A stretch of DNA of 64,000 nt from Pseudoxanthomonas sp. JBR18 (GTDB lineage: Bacteria > Pseudomonadota > Gammaproteobacteria > Xanthomonadales > Xanthomonadaceae): contig NZ_CP116339.1 in the NCBI RefSeq assembly GCF_028198165.1, positions 4,532,556 to 4,596,555 of the forward strand, written 5' to 3'. Shown piece after piece: positions 1 through 9,823 of this stretch. Position 1 is the first letter of the stretch, and the number at the start of each line of letters is the position of its first letter. A program made the position numbers and the translations under genes. The notes beneath the pieces were generated by a model. The model made no database searches, was not told the origin of the DNA, and saw only the letters and a program-made list of their open reading frames with translations.

Positions 1-140
1 GCGCCCAGGCGCTTGCGACCGAAGCGGCGCGGCTGCTGGAGACGCGCAACATCGGCTCGGGCCTGATCGTCGTCGACGCACGGAATCAGGTCATCGGCGC
101 GCTTAACATTCACGACCTGTTGCGAGCCCGCGTGGTGTAA
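1..140 (+). CDS. kdsD: Arabinose-5-phosphate isomerase, C-terminal end (partial)
   Basis: Only the last 45 codons are present, read from base 3 to a TAA at 138-140. The visible peptide contains RNIGSGLIVVDARNQVIGAL followed by NIHDLLRARVV, which is the end of a second CBS domain as in KdsD/KpsF/GutQ isomerases. That enzyme converts ribulose-5-phosphate to arabinose-5-phosphate, the first step towards Kdo. The call depends mainly on kdsC starting 49 bases downstream and on the lpt genes that follow. The catalytic SIS domain lies before the window. Confidence 0.8.
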   Translation, partial: AQALATEAARLLETRNIGSGLIVVDARNQVIGALNIHDLLRARVV

Positions 141-189
141 GACCGGTTGCGCCGCGTTCCATCCCCCTTTCTTTCGCAAGTCCCGCAGG

Positions 190-738
190 ATGCATCTGAG
201 CCATCTCCACAACATCACCGACGAACTGCTGGACCGAGCCTCACGCGTGCGCCTGGCCTGCTTCGATGTCGACGGCACGCTGACCGACGGCGGGCTGTTC
301 CTCGACGCCGACGGCCGCGAAGCCAAGACCTTCCACGTGCAGGACGGACTCGGCCTGGTCCTGCTGCGCCGCCACGGGATCGAGGTGGCGCTGGTGACCG
401 CCCGCAGCGGCCAGGTCGTCGAGCACCGTGCGCGCGAGCTGGGCATCGGCGTGCATCAGGGCGTCAAGGACAAGCTGACAAAACTGCAAGCCCTGTGCGC
501 CGAACGTGGCCTCGGCCTGGACCAGGTGCTCTTCATGGGCGACGACCTGGCCGACCTGACCAGCCTGCGCAACGTCGGCCTGGCGGTGGCGCCGGCCAAT
601 GTCCATCCATGGGTCGCGCCTGCCGCCCACTGGACCACCCGCGCCGCCGGTGGCCGCGGCGCCGCGCGCGAAGTCTGTGACCTGGTGCTGGCGGCCCAGG
701 GCCACGTGGACAAGCTGCTGCAGGAGGGGGCCGCGTGA
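190..738 (+). CDS. kdsC: 3-deoxy-D-manno-octulosonate-8-phosphate phosphatase
   Basis: A 182-residue cytoplasmic HAD phosphatase, full length for KdsC, which releases phosphate from Kdo-8-P before CMP activation. HAD motif I is FDVDGTLTDG with nucleophile Asp26 and acid/base Asp28. Motif II is the VTARSG segment (LVTARS), the motif III Lys lies in GVKDKL, and motif IV is MGDDLADL. It belongs to the HAD subclass C0 with no cap, as expected for tetrameric KdsC. It is followed at once by lptC, whose GTG start overlaps its stop codon, so the genes form one LPS operon. Confidence 0.95.
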   Translation: MHLSHLHNITDELLDRASRVRLACFDVDGTLTDGGLFLDADGREAKTFHVQDGLGLVLLRRHGIEVALVTARSGQVVEHRARELGIGVHQGVKDKLTKLQALCAERGLGLDQVLFMGDDLADLTSLRNVGLAVAPANVHPWVAPAAHWTTRAAGGRGAAREVCDLVLAAQGHVDKLLQEGAA

Positions 739-1295
739 GCTGGCGCGCCGGCTTGGGCTGGTGCCTGCTCGCAGGCGTGCTGGTGTTCGGCTGGCTGGCC
801 TGGAACAACCGGCACAAGCCCGCAGCGGTCGCGGTGGACCCCAACAAGTACGACTACATCATGCACGACTTCACCATGGTCGCCCTGGACAAGGAGGGCC
901 AGGAGTCGGTCACGCTGGAGGCGCCGGAGATGCGACGGCTGGCCAGTGACGAGACCTACACCATCACCGACCCGACCTTCCTGATGCCCGACAAGGAGGG
1001 CGCGCACTGGAAGATGGTCAGCAAGACCGGCTGGGTCGCGGCCAAGGGCGAGAAGCTGCGCATGGAAGGCGACGTGGTCGGCACCAGTCCACCCGGCACG
1101 GCCCCGTCCACGTTCAAGACCACGCTGCTGGATATCTATCCGGATCAGCACCTGGCCTCGACCGACCGCGAGGTGGTCCTGACCCAACCCGGCGCCACCA
1201 TGAGCGGCACGGGTTTCGAAATCGATTCGCAGACCCAACAATACAAGTTCAAGTCCAAGGTGAGATCGCGCTATGTCCCCAAATCTGCGCAGTAA
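735..1295 (+). CDS. lptC: LPS export ABC transporter periplasmic protein LptC
   Basis: A 186-residue bitopic inner-membrane protein that passes LPS from LptB2FG to LptA. The GTG start at 735 overlaps the kdsC stop and has AGGAGG just upstream. Residues about 4-20 (GLGWCLLAGVLVFGWLAW) form the single membrane anchor. The rest is a beta-jellyroll with DYIMHDFTMVALDKEGQ near the start and a GTGFEIDSQTQQYKF segment near the end, matching the LptC family. The 3' end overlaps lptA by 23 bases, implying translational coupling. Confidence 0.93.
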   Translation: MSWRAGLGWCLLAGVLVFGWLAWNNRHKPAAVAVDPNKYDYIMHDFTMVALDKEGQESVTLEAPEMRRLASDETYTITDPTFLMPDKEGAHWKMVSKTGWVAAKGEKLRMEGDVVGTSPPGTAPSTFKTTLLDIYPDQHLASTDREVVLTQPGATMSGTGFEIDSQTQQYKFKSKVRSRYVPKSAQ

Positions 1296-1841
1296 TGCAG
1301 GCCCGCTGCTGCTGATGACTGGTCTGGCGATGGCCTTGCTCGCCGGTGGCGCGCTGGCCAAGACCTCCGATCGCAATCAGGAGATGAACCTGGATGCCGG
1401 TTACCAGGACGGCAACGTCACCCAGGATGGCGTGATCCACCTGGACCAGGGCGTGCACCTGACCCAGGGCACGCTGGACATCCAGGCCACCAAGGGCCAG
1501 ATCGTGCGCAAGAACGGCGAGATCACCCAGGTCACCTTTACCGGAGGACCGGTGAAGCTGAAGCAGATCAACGACGATGGCACCCCGATGAACGCGCAGG
1601 CCGACCTGATCGTCTACGACCTGATGAAGGAAATCATCACCCTGACCGGCGATTACACCGTCACCTCGCCCAAGGGCTCCAACTCCGGCCAGAAGATGGT
1701 CTACAACACCAAGACCGGCAACATGCAGAGCGGCGGCGATGGCTCGCGCGTGCATACGGTGATCCAGCCCAAGAACAAGTCCCCCGGGGCCACGGTGGGC
1801 TCGCCCACCCAGGTGCCGCCGGCCAAGCCGGGGAACAAGTA

Positions 1842-1842
<1 letters not shown>
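1273..1842 (+). CDS. lptA: LPS transport periplasmic bridge protein LptA
   Basis: A 189-residue periplasmic protein. Residues 1-30 form a signal peptide (basic start, hydrophobic [19 protein letters not shown] at the cleavage site). The mature part is an OstA-type beta-jellyroll whose units oligomerise into the filament that carries LPS across the periplasm. The family patterns [20 protein letters not shown] and [19 protein letters not shown] are visible. The C-terminal 30 residues are rich in Pro, Gly and Lys and probably disordered. The stop codon shares one base with the lptB ATG (TAATG). Confidence 0.93.
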
Positions 1843-2561
<719 letters not shown>

Positions 2562-2612
2562 CGTGCAGCTGCGTGCGGGTGGCGGTCGCACCTGTCGTAC
2601 TCGGGCCCTCGG

Positions 2613-4046
2613 ATGAAACCACGCCTCCAGACATCGTTGGGACAGCAACTGGTCATGACGCCCCAGTTGCGCCAGGCCATCCGCCTGCTGCAGATGTCCA
2701 CCGCCGAACTGGAAGCCGAGATCGCCGAGGCAGTCGAGACCAATCCCCTGCTGGACTGGGAAGAGAACGCCCCTCCGGAAGCGCAGCCGGGCAGCGATGC
2801 GTCGGACCGGGCACCGGACGAACAGGCCGAGCGCAGTCCTGAGAGCGACGACTGGCAGCCGGATGAAGCGCCCTGGAGCAACGAGTCGGGAAGCGCATCC
2901 GGCGGATCATTCGACGACGACGAACAGGGCAGCGCGGCCGAGCGCGTGGCCGAGTCCAACAGCCTGCAGGACCACCTGCTTTGGCAGCTGCACCTCTCCC
3001 ACCTGTCCCCGCGCGACCGCCGCATCGGCGCGGCGGTGATCGATGCGATCGAGGACGATGGCTACCTGCGCACGCCGTTCTCGGAAATCGCACAGACCCT
3101 GCGTCCCGAAGTCACCGCCGGCGAGGACGAGATCCAGACCGTGCTGCGCCAGTTGCAGCGCTTCGACCCTGTGGGCGTCGGGGCGCGCTCGTTGGGCGAG
3201 TGCCTGCGCCTGCAGCTGGACGTGCTTTCGGAACAGACCGCCGGCCGCGACCTGGCCCTGCGTATCGCCGAAGGGCCGCTGCTGGAGAAGCTCCCGCGCA
3301 GCGGCGCGGCGGGCCTGGCCAGCGAGCTCAAGCGCGGCCTGGACGAAGTCGAGGAAGCCGTCGCCCTGCTGCGATCGCTCGATCCCAAGCCCGGCGTGCA
3401 GATCGGCGAATTGACCCAGGACACCTATGTGGTCCCCGATTGCGTGGTCTGGCGCCAGAAAGGCGTCTGGCGTGCCGCGCTGGCCAGCCAGCACCTGCCG
3501 CGGGTGACCATCCACCGCGGCTACGAGTCGATGATCCGGCGCTGCAGCGAGTCCGATGCCGGCTACCTGCGCGGGCACCTGCAGGAAGCCCGCTGGCTGC
3601 TCAAGAGCCTGGAGGCCCGCGGCGATACGCTGCTCAAGGTCACCCGCTGCCTGATCCACCAGCAGGCCGGCTTCCTGGAGTTTGGCGAGCAGGCCCTGCG
3701 CCCGCTGACCCTGCGCGAGGTCGCCGCCGAGGTGGGGCTGCACGAATCCACCGTCTCGCGCGCCATCGCCCGCAAGTACGTGCGCACGCCGCGTGGCACC
3801 CTGCCCCTGCGCGCGTTCTTCGCCTCGGGCGTCAGCACCGAGGGCGGCGGCGAGGCCTCCAGCACGGCCATCCAGTCGATGATCCGCAAGCTGATCGACG
3901 CGGAAAACCCGCGCAAGCCCCTGTCCGACGCCAAGCTCGCCGACCTGTTGAAATCGTCAGGCGTGCCAGTGGCGCGGCGCACGGTCGCCAAGTATCGTGA
4001 AGCCATGGACATCCTGTCCTCGCACGAACGCGTCAGGATGGGATGA
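2613..4046 (+). CDS. rpoN: RNA polymerase sigma-54 factor
   Basis: A 477-residue alternative sigma factor recognising -24/-12 promoters and needing AAA+ activators. Region I is the Gln/Leu-rich start (LGQQLVMTPQLRQAIRLLQ). Region II is an acidic linker at about 50-115 with runs of Asp, Glu and Ser. Region III binds core polymerase and carries the HTH (LREVAAEVGLHESTVSRAI). The C-terminal RpoN box ARRTVAKYRE is intact about 15 residues before the end. The gene sits in its usual place between lptB and hpf. Confidence 0.97.
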   Translation: MKPRLQTSLGQQLVMTPQLRQAIRLLQMSTAELEAEIAEAVETNPLLDWEENAPPEAQPGSDASDRAPDEQAERSPESDDWQPDEAPWSNESGSASGGSFDDDEQGSAAERVAESNSLQDHLLWQLHLSHLSPRDRRIGAAVIDAIEDDGYLRTPFSEIAQTLRPEVTAGEDEIQTVLRQLQRFDPVGVGARSLGECLRLQLDVLSEQTAGRDLALRIAEGPLLEKLPRSGAAGLASELKRGLDEVEEAVALLRSLDPKPGVQIGELTQDTYVVPDCVVWRQKGVWRAALASQHLPRVTIHRGYESMIRRCSESDAGYLRGHLQEARWLLKSLEARGDTLLKVTRCLIHQQAGFLEFGEQALRPLTLREVAAEVGLHESTVSRAIARKYVRTPRGTLPLRAFFASGVSTEGGGEASSTAIQSMIRKLIDAENPRKPLSDAKLADLLKSSGVPVARRTVAKYREAMDILSSHERVRMG

Positions 4047-4213
4047 ACTGCCCGATTGGTGGTCGGTTCATCGTCCACCTGCCAGCTTGAAAGCCGGACC
4101 TTCCGGTGCGTTACTTGAACCCAACCCAGCCCATAGAGGAGTCGACGAGGAACCCCACGCAGCCCGGTTTGTCCGAACAACCGAAAGCAACAACAACTGC
4201 AGGAGACAACGCG

Positions 4214-4528
4214 ATGCGAATTGAGACCTACGGCCAGTCGATGGAAGTCACCCCGGCACTGCGTGACTACGTCGAGACGAAACTCAAGCGCCTTGAACGA
4301 CACTTCGACCAGCCGCTCGAATGCCGCACGCAACTGGGATTCTCCAAGCCCGACTACGTGGCCGAAGCCACGCTCAACCTCTCCGGTCGCACCCTGCACG
4401 CCGATGCCGGCGCCGAGACCATGTATGCGGCCATCGACATCCTGGCCGATAAGCTCGACCGCCTGGTGCTCAAGCACAAACGCAAGCAGATCGACCGGCA
4501 GCGTGGCCGCGGCGAGAACGCCGACTGA
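4214..4528 (+). CDS. hpf: Ribosome hibernation-promoting factor, HPF/YfiA type (short)
   Basis: A 104-residue protein starting at ATG 4214 behind a strong AGGAGA. An upstream in-frame extension to 4106 is possible but unlike the family. It contains QSMEVTPALRDYVETKLKRL at the start, an AEATLNLSGRTLHADA strand pair and AIDILADKLDRLVLKHKRK at the end, the beta-alpha-beta fold that binds the 30S decoding centre and helps form 100S dimers in stationary phase. It lacks the long-form C-terminal dimerisation domain. Its place directly after rpoN is conserved. Confidence 0.93.
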   Translation: MRIETYGQSMEVTPALRDYVETKLKRLERHFDQPLECRTQLGFSKPDYVAEATLNLSGRTLHADAGAETMYAAIDILADKLDRLVLKHKRKQIDRQRGRGENAD

Positions 4529-4558
4529 TTCCTCGCCCGCCCTGGCAATCTCACTGCA

Positions 4559-4582
4559 ACGGCGACCCGATCGGGTCGCCGT
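4559..4582 (+). terminator. 24-bp perfect palindrome between hpf and hprK
   Basis: The bases ACGGCGACCCGA are followed directly by their own reverse complement, giving a hairpin of up to 10 G+C-rich pairs with a CGAT-type turn, 31 bases after the hpf stop. No T-run follows, so it could be a Rho-assisted terminator, an attenuator or an RNA-stability element rather than a classic intrinsic terminator. Confidence 0.45.
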
Positions 4583-4666
4583 TCGCGCAAAGAGGCCGGG
4601 CATGACGGTTCGGCGATGGCGGCTCGCGTCGTATCATGCGGTGTCGACGCCGCCGATCAGGACGCC

Positions 4667-5617
4667 ATGAACTCCAGCATCTCCGCCAGCGAGCTGTTCG
4701 ACCAGATGAAGGACAAGCTCGGCCTGCGCTGGCTGGCCGGCCGCGCCGGCGCCAAGCGCCAGATCGATACCGCCGGCAAGGTCAAGCGCCGGCCGTCGCT
4801 GGCGGGTTACCTCAACGCGATCTATCCCAACAAGGTGCAGATCCTGGGCACCGAGGAACTGTCCTGGCTGGACGGCCTGGACTCGCGCCTGCGCTGGGAG
4901 ACCATCGAGAAGATGGTCGCCGCGCGCCCGCTGGCCCTGGTCATCAGCAAGAACCAGTCCTGCCCGGAAGACCTGCGCGCGGCCGCGGAGGAGTCCGAAA
5001 CCCCGCTGTGGTCCTCGCCCAGGCGTGGCCATGAACTGCTCAACTTCCTGTCCTACCACCTGGCCCGCACCCTGGCGCCGCGGGTCACCCTGCATGGCGT
5101 CTTCATGGAGATCTACTCCATCGGCGTGCTGATCACCGGCGAGGCGGGCTCGGGCAAGAGCGAGCTGGCCCTGGAACTGCTGACCCGTGGACACCGCTTG
5201 GTCGCCGACGATGCCCCGGAGTTCACCCAGATCGCTCCCGATGTCCTGGATGGCACCTGCCCGGAACTGCTGCAGGACCTGCTGGAGGTCCGCGGCCTGG
5301 GCGTACTCAACGTGCGCGACATGTTCGGCGACACGGCGGTGAAGAAGAACAAGTACCTGCGCCTGATCGTGCACCTGACCCGGCCGATGACCGAGCCTGG
5401 GGTGCATGGCTACGACCGGCTCACCGGCGACTCGGGCACGCGCCACGTGCTCGATCTCGATGTGCCCTTGATCACCTTGCCGGTCATGCCCGGGCGCAAC
5501 CTGGCGGTCCTCACCGAGGCGGCCACGCGCCTGCACATCCTGCGCACCAAGGGCATCGATCCGGCGGCAATGTTCATCGCCCGCCACAGCAACCTGCTTG
5601 AGCGCAGCACGCCATGA
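4667..5617 (+). CDS. hprK: HPr kinase/phosphorylase
   Basis: A 316-residue bifunctional enzyme that phosphorylates and dephosphorylates a serine of HPr. ATG 4667 gives the typical start ([20 protein letters not shown]). An upstream in-frame ATG at 4616 would add an atypical 17 residues. The N-terminal domain spans about 1-130. Walker A GEAGSGKS is at 158-165, followed by [10 protein letters not shown] and the HprK signature region [15 protein letters not shown]. In Proteobacteria it works in PTS-based regulation rather than Gram-positive-style carbon repression. It overlaps rapZ by four bases, and its substrate HPr (with Ser46 present) is encoded 1.9 kb downstream. Confidence 0.96.
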   Translation: MNSSISASELFDQMKDKLGLRWLAGRAGAKRQIDTAGKVKRRPSLAGYLNAIYPNKVQILGTEELSWLDGLDSRLRWETIEKMVAARPLALVISKNQSCPEDLRAAAEESETPLWSSPRRGHELLNFLSYHLARTLAPRVTLHGVFMEIYSIGVLITGEAGSGKSELALELLTRGHRLVADDAPEFTQIAPDVLDGTCPELLQDLLEVRGLGVLNVRDMFGDTAVKKNKYLRLIVHLTRPMTEPGVHGYDRLTGDSGTRHVLDLDVPLITLPVMPGRNLAVLTEAATRLHILRTKGIDPAAMFIARHSNLLERSTP

Positions 5618-6525
5618 GCGAGGCGACGCACCCGGACGCGCCCGCGCCGGCCACTGGCCCGCAGCCGCCCTTCGTGCTCATCGTCAGCGGCCTGTCCGGC
5701 TCGGGCAAGTCGGTAGCGCTCAAGACGCTCGAAGACCTGGACTACTACTGCGTGGACAACCTGCCCATCGAGCTGCTGCCGGAGTTCATCCGCAGCATGA
5801 TGCGCGAGGATGTCCTGCGGCAGAAGGTGGCCGTCGGCATCGACGTGCGCAACCGGCACAGCGACCTGTCCAAGCTCGCACAGTGGCGTGCGGCGGTGGT
5901 GCGCCTGGGACTGACCGCCAAGCTGGTGTTCTTCGATTCGGACGACGAGGTGCTGCTGCGCCGCTATTCGGACACCCGCCGCCGCCACCCGCTCAGCTAC
6001 CTGGGCCTGTCCCTGCCCGAGGCCATCGTCCAGGAACGGGCGATCACCCAGCCCCTGCGCGCCGAGGCCGATGTCCTGATCGATACCGGCCAGCTCAACG
6101 TGCACCAGTTGCGCAGGCGGATCGTCGGCGAGTTCGCCTTCGACAGCCGCGATGCGCCGTCGCTGTTGTTCGAATCCTTCGCCTACCGGCGTGGCGTGCC
6201 GGCCGATGCGGACTTCGTGTTCGACGCCCGCGTCCTGCCCAATCCGCACTGGCAGCCGGAACTGCGCCCGCTGACCGGTCGCGACGGACCGGTGCGCGAC
6301 TATCTGGACGCGCAGGAAGACGTGGTGCGCTACGTCGAGCAGGTCAGCGGGTTCCTGGACACCTGGCTGCCCCGCCTGCGCGGCGAAACGCGCAGCTACG
6401 TCACGGTTGCCTTCGGCTGTACCGGCGGCAAGCACCGTTCGGTTTATCTGACCGAACGCCTGGCCGCGCACGCACGCACACAAGGCTGGGACCAGGTGGC
6501 GACCTTCCATCGCGAACTGGACTGA
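5614..6525 (+). CDS. rapZ: RNase adapter protein RapZ (YvcJ family nucleotide-binding protein)
   Basis: A 303-residue P-loop protein. Walker A GLSGSGKS is at 26-33, followed by [20 protein letters not shown]. The C-terminal domain ends with [18 protein letters not shown], characteristic of RapZ. In enterobacteria RapZ presents the sRNA GlmZ to RNase E and senses glucosamine-6-P. In this family outside Enterobacteria only nucleotide binding and hydrolysis can be assumed. The start ATGA overlaps the hprK stop, so the two are co-translated. Confidence 0.93.
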   Translation: MSEATHPDAPAPATGPQPPFVLIVSGLSGSGKSVALKTLEDLDYYCVDNLPIELLPEFIRSMMREDVLRQKVAVGIDVRNRHSDLSKLAQWRAAVVRLGLTAKLVFFDSDDEVLLRRYSDTRRRHPLSYLGLSLPEAIVQERAITQPLRAEADVLIDTGQLNVHQLRRRIVGEFAFDSRDAPSLLFESFAYRRGVPADADFVFDARVLPNPHWQPELRPLTGRDGPVRDYLDAQEDVVRYVEQVSGFLDTWLPRLRGETRSYVTVAFGCTGGKHRSVYLTERLAAHARTQGWDQVATFHRELD

Positions 6526-7123
6526 GACACGCTGCACATTGCCAAGGACCAGGCATGGCAACACACGGATGACCGCATCCGCATCTGGCCACCACCTCCA
6601 CGGCACCGCGCGCCCGCCGTCCCGCGCATCATCGATGCCGACTTGGCCAGCCGCTGGCAACCCCTGTTCAATGTGCTGATCGATGCGGCTGGGCATCTCG
6701 CGCCCTACGTGGCCTTCCTGTGGGGGTGCCAATCGAAAGCCCGCCATTGGACTACCGCATCCAGCGCATGGACCCTGATCGAACGCCATCTGACGAGCAC
6801 GATCATCATGGGCATCTACGCCGCCTCCCGGGCGTCGCTGTCCCGGATGACGCTGGACAAGCCGATCACCGGCACCCCGCGTGGTCGACGAGCAGGGTGA
6901 GCGCCCGACGTTGGTCCAGATCAGCGTGCATGCGCTATGCCGCTTCATCCCCTTTGAGACTTTCTCGGCGCTGTTCGTGCACAGGGACGCGGATTCACGA
7001 CTGCCCCTCGCAGACCCGGGTCATCTAGCGCGACTGACCGGCAGGTAGCGCGCGGCGCGCGGGACAGAGAAACCCGCACCTTCTTCTCGATGCGTGCATG
7101 CCTGGCCTGTTAATGTTGCGCCC
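6526..7123 (+). other. 598-bp interval without a convincing gene, possibly a decayed ORF
   Basis: The stretch separates rapZ from the EIIA gene inside an otherwise tightly packed operon. The longest open + strand frame (6643-6900) encodes ASRWQPLFNVLIDAAGHLAP-type sequence that looks protein-like. The reading quality appears to continue in another frame after about 6720 (PIESPPLDYRIQRMDPDR), which would fit a frameshifted remnant. I recognise no family. Nothing resembling a structured RNA or terminator stands out. Confidence 0.3.
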
Positions 7124-7516
7124 ATGACCTGCGGCGTCCTGCTCATTACCCATCCTGGCATCGGCACGTCACTCCTGACGGTGGCCCAGGGCCTGTTGCG
7201 CTCCTTGCCCCTGAAGGCCGAAGCCTTCGAAGTGCCGCTCGATGCGGACCTGCCTGCACTACTGCCGCAGGCCTCTGCTGCGCTGCGGCGTGTGGACGAC
7301 GGTGACGGCGTGCTTGTGTTGACCGATGTGTATGGCGCGTCTCCCAGCAATCTGGCCGCCCAGGTCGCGCGGCTCGGGACGCCCGTACGCCGGGTGTCGG
7401 CGCTGAGCCTGCCGATGTTGTTGCGGGTGATGAACTATCCGGAACAGGGACTGGACGAACTCCCGGCCACCGCGGCGGCCGGCACACGAAACGGAGCCAT
7501 CCTCGACGATGCTTGA
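7124..7516 (+). CDS. PTS system EIIA component, mannose class
   Basis: A 130-residue cytoplasmic phosphocarrier that accepts phosphate from HPr. ATG 7124 gives MTCGVLLITHPGIGTSLL with His10 at the phosphorylation site. An upstream in-frame ATG at 7094 would add ten atypical residues. DGDGVLVLTDVYGASPSNLA matches the conserved EIIA-Man core. There is no EIIB, EIIC or EIID here, so the protein probably serves regulation, as in other Xanthomonadaceae. The end overlaps ptsH by eight bases. Confidence 0.9.
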   Translation: MTCGVLLITHPGIGTSLLTVAQGLLRSLPLKAEAFEVPLDADLPALLPQASAALRRVDDGDGVLVLTDVYGASPSNLAAQVARLGTPVRRVSALSLPMLLRVMNYPEQGLDELPATAAAGTRNGAILDDA

Positions 7517-7778
7517 ACGCGACCTCACCGTGACCAACAAACTGGGCCTGCATGCCCGCGCCACCGCCAAGCTGGTGCAAGTGGTCGCGCCCTTCCGAAG
7601 CAACGTGACCCTGGCCGCCAAGGGGCGTCAGGTGAACGCCAAGAGCATCATGGGCGTCATGCTGCTGGCCGCCGGCCAGGGCACCGCGGTGACGGTGCGG
7701 ACGGAGGGCGAGGACGAGGGCGACTGCATGGAGGCGATCGTGGGCCTGTTCGAGCGCCGGTTCGACGAGGAAGGCTGA
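7509..7778 (+). CDS. ptsH: Phosphocarrier protein HPr
   Basis: An 89-residue phosphocarrier between Enzyme I and EIIA. The His15 site is in LGLHARATAK. Ser46 in NAKSIMGVM is the HprK target site. Both phosphorylation residues are intact, consistent with hprK being present in the same cluster. It overlaps the EIIA gene and precedes ptsI by 154 bases. Confidence 0.96.
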   Translation: MLERDLTVTNKLGLHARATAKLVQVVAPFRSNVTLAAKGRQVNAKSIMGVMLLAAGQGTAVTVRTEGEDEGDCMEAIVGLFERRFDEEG

Positions 7779-7840
7779 CGCCTACTGCCCCGCCCAAACG
7801 CCAGGCGGCCACGGCCTGGCCCGGAGCAAGGAGCAAGCCG

Positions 7841-7933
7841 ATGCACACCCGCGCCACCGCCATGACACGGCCATCGATCCGCCAACGCCAAGCCAAGCGC
7901 GCGGCGCGCACGTCCATGGCCGGGCCACGCTGA
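7841..7933 (+). CDS. Possible 30-residue basic leader ORF overlapping the ptsI start
   Basis: ATG 7841 is preceded by an AAGGAG sequence about seven bases upstream, the best ribosome site in the ptsH-ptsI gap. The frame runs 30 codons, rich in Arg, Lys, Thr and Ala (eight basic residues), and stops with TGA at 7931-7933, sharing one base with the ptsI ATG (TGATG). The ptsI start itself has no clear Shine-Dalgarno, so translation of this ORF could deliver ribosomes to ptsI. It resembles no known protein and could be fortuitous. Confidence 0.4.
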   Translation: MHTRATAMTRPSIRQRQAKRAARTSMAGPR

Positions 7934-9651
7934 TGCGCAAGCTGCTGCCAGGACACGGCGCCTCGCGCGGTAGCGCCCTGGGCCGTGCCCGCGTACGTCT
8001 GCCCCATGCGCTGGACGTGGCCGAGCAGCGCATCCGCGCGCGCGAGGTCGACGACGAACTCGCGCGGCTGCACCAGGCCGTGGACGCGGCCCGCGCCGAG
8101 ATGCACGACCTGCGCGCGCGCCTGCACGGCGCACTCGCGCGCGAAGTCGGTGAATTCATCGACCTGCATGCCCTGCTGCTGGACGATCCGGAACTCCTGC
8201 AGGGCCTGGATGACCTGATCCGCAAGGGGCGCTACGGCGCCAACTATGCGCTGCGCCTGCAGCGCGACCGGCTTGCGGCAGTGTTCAAGGACATGGACGA
8301 CGCCTACCTCAAGAGCCGCATGGACGATCTGGACCATGTGATCGGGCGCATCCATGCGCACCTGCACAGCCGCCCCAGCGACGCCGAGGGCTTGGCCGGC
8401 GAGATTCTGGTGAGCGACACCGTGGCCCCGTCCGAACTGGCCCAACTGCAGGCCCAGGGCGTGGTCGCGGTAGTGACCGCGACCGGCAGCACGCTGTCGC
8501 ACAGCGCGATCCTTGCCCGCAGCCTGCACATGCCGCTGGTGGTCGGCGCCAGCCAAGTGCTGGCCAAGGTCAACGATGGCGATGCCCTGATCGTCGACGG
8601 CGACAGCGGCGAGGTGATCGTCGATCCGTCGGCTGCGGACCTGCGCGCCTTCCGCCAGCGGCTCAAGGACGCCGCGCGCGAACAGCGCGAACTGGGCCGC
8701 CTGCGCACCAAACCCACGCGGACGCGCGATGGCGTGGACGTGGCGCTGCATGCCAATGCCGAATCCCGCGAGGACGTAGCGCGCGCCCACGCCCTGGGGG
8801 CGGCAGGCATCGGCCTGTACCGCACCGAATTCCTGTTCCTGCAGCGCCAGGAGCTACCGGACGAGGAAGAGCAGTTCCGCGCCTATCGCGATGTGGTGCT
8901 GGGCATGAGCGGGCGACCGGTCACCATCCGCACCCTCGATCTGGGGGCCGACAAGGCCGACCGCACCGGCCTTGCGTTGCGTGGCGAGGACAATCCCGCG
9001 CTGGGGCTGCGCGGCGTGCGTCTGTCGCTGGCCAACGGCGCGGTGTTCGACACCCAGCTGCGCGCCATCCTGCGGGCCTCCGGATATGGCCCGGTGCGGG
9101 TCCTGGTGCCCATGGTCAGCGTGCGCGAGGAACTGGTCCTGGTCCGCCGCCGGCTCGCACGCCTGAAGGCGCAGCTGCGCAAGGCCGGTCACGAAATCGC
9201 CGCCGAGGTCCCCCTGGGCGCGATGATCGAGGTCCCGTCGGCGGCGATCTGCGTGGAGCACTTCATCGACCTGGTGGATTTCGTGTCGGTGGGAACCAAT
9301 GATCTTGTGCAGTACCTGCTGGCGGCGGACCGCAACAACGATGCGCTGGGCGAGCTCTATTCGCCGCTTCGGCCTTCGCTCTTGCGGCTGCTGGATCTGG
9401 TGCTGCGCACGGGGCGCGCACATGGAAAACAGGTGACCGTCTGCGGCGAGATCGCGGGCGATCCGGCCATGGCGCCAATCCTGCTGGCCCTCGGCCTGGC
9501 GCATTTCAGCCTGCATCCGTCCAACATGCTCGAACTGCGGCGCGCGATCCGCGCCTACGACCAGGCCGAACTGCAGGCGGCCGCAGGAAAACTGCTTGGC
9601 GCACGCGACCGCGCCGGCATCGAACGCTGGCTCGCACGCGTCGCGCATTGA
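7933..9651 (+). CDS. ptsI: PTS Enzyme I (phosphoenolpyruvate-protein phosphotransferase)
   Basis: A 572-residue cytoplasmic enzyme that autophosphorylates from PEP and passes phosphate to HPr. The N-terminal domain carries the active His190 in TGSTLSHSAILARSLHMPLV. The C-terminal TIM barrel has GIGLYRTEFLF, GAMIEVPSAA, FVSVGTNDLVQYLLAADRN and the catalytic Cys in VCGEIAGDP. There is no N-terminal GAF domain, so it is EI of the ptsI type and not EI-Ntr (ptsP). The start may be translationally coupled to a short upstream ORF. Confidence 0.95.
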   Translation: MRKLLPGHGASRGSALGRARVRLPHALDVAEQRIRAREVDDELARLHQAVDAARAEMHDLRARLHGALAREVGEFIDLHALLLDDPELLQGLDDLIRKGRYGANYALRLQRDRLAAVFKDMDDAYLKSRMDDLDHVIGRIHAHLHSRPSDAEGLAGEILVSDTVAPSELAQLQAQGVVAVVTATGSTLSHSAILARSLHMPLVVGASQVLAKVNDGDALIVDGDSGEVIVDPSAADLRAFRQRLKDAAREQRELGRLRTKPTRTRDGVDVALHANAESREDVARAHALGAAGIGLYRTEFLFLQRQELPDEEEQFRAYRDVVLGMSGRPVTIRTLDLGADKADRTGLALRGEDNPALGLRGVRLSLANGAVFDTQLRAILRASGYGPVRVLVPMVSVREELVLVRRRLARLKAQLRKAGHEIAAEVPLGAMIEVPSAAICVEHFIDLVDFVSVGTNDLVQYLLAADRNNDALGELYSPLRPSLLRLLDLVLRTGRAHGKQVTVCGEIAGDPAMAPILLALGLAHFSLHPSNMLELRRAIRAYDQAELQAAAGKLLGARDRAGIERWLARVAH

Positions 9652-9823
9652 CGTGTTCCCGGCGCAATGCCGCTGACTGGCGCCACGCCATGTGTTCCTG
9701 GGTGATGCATGAGGGTGTCCTTTCCCTGGATGCAGGGGGATAATGCGCGGATGAACATCTGACCTGCAGCGCATCGTCCAGTGGCGAAGCGGTGCGACCA
9801 CCGACCGCACAGGGGCCAAGCGC

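Noticed and set aside
9652..9823. Mg2+-sensing riboswitch ahead of mgtE
   Set aside because: The 172-bp leader has a GATAAT-like box but no M-box or mini-ykkC-like conserved core that I can recognise.
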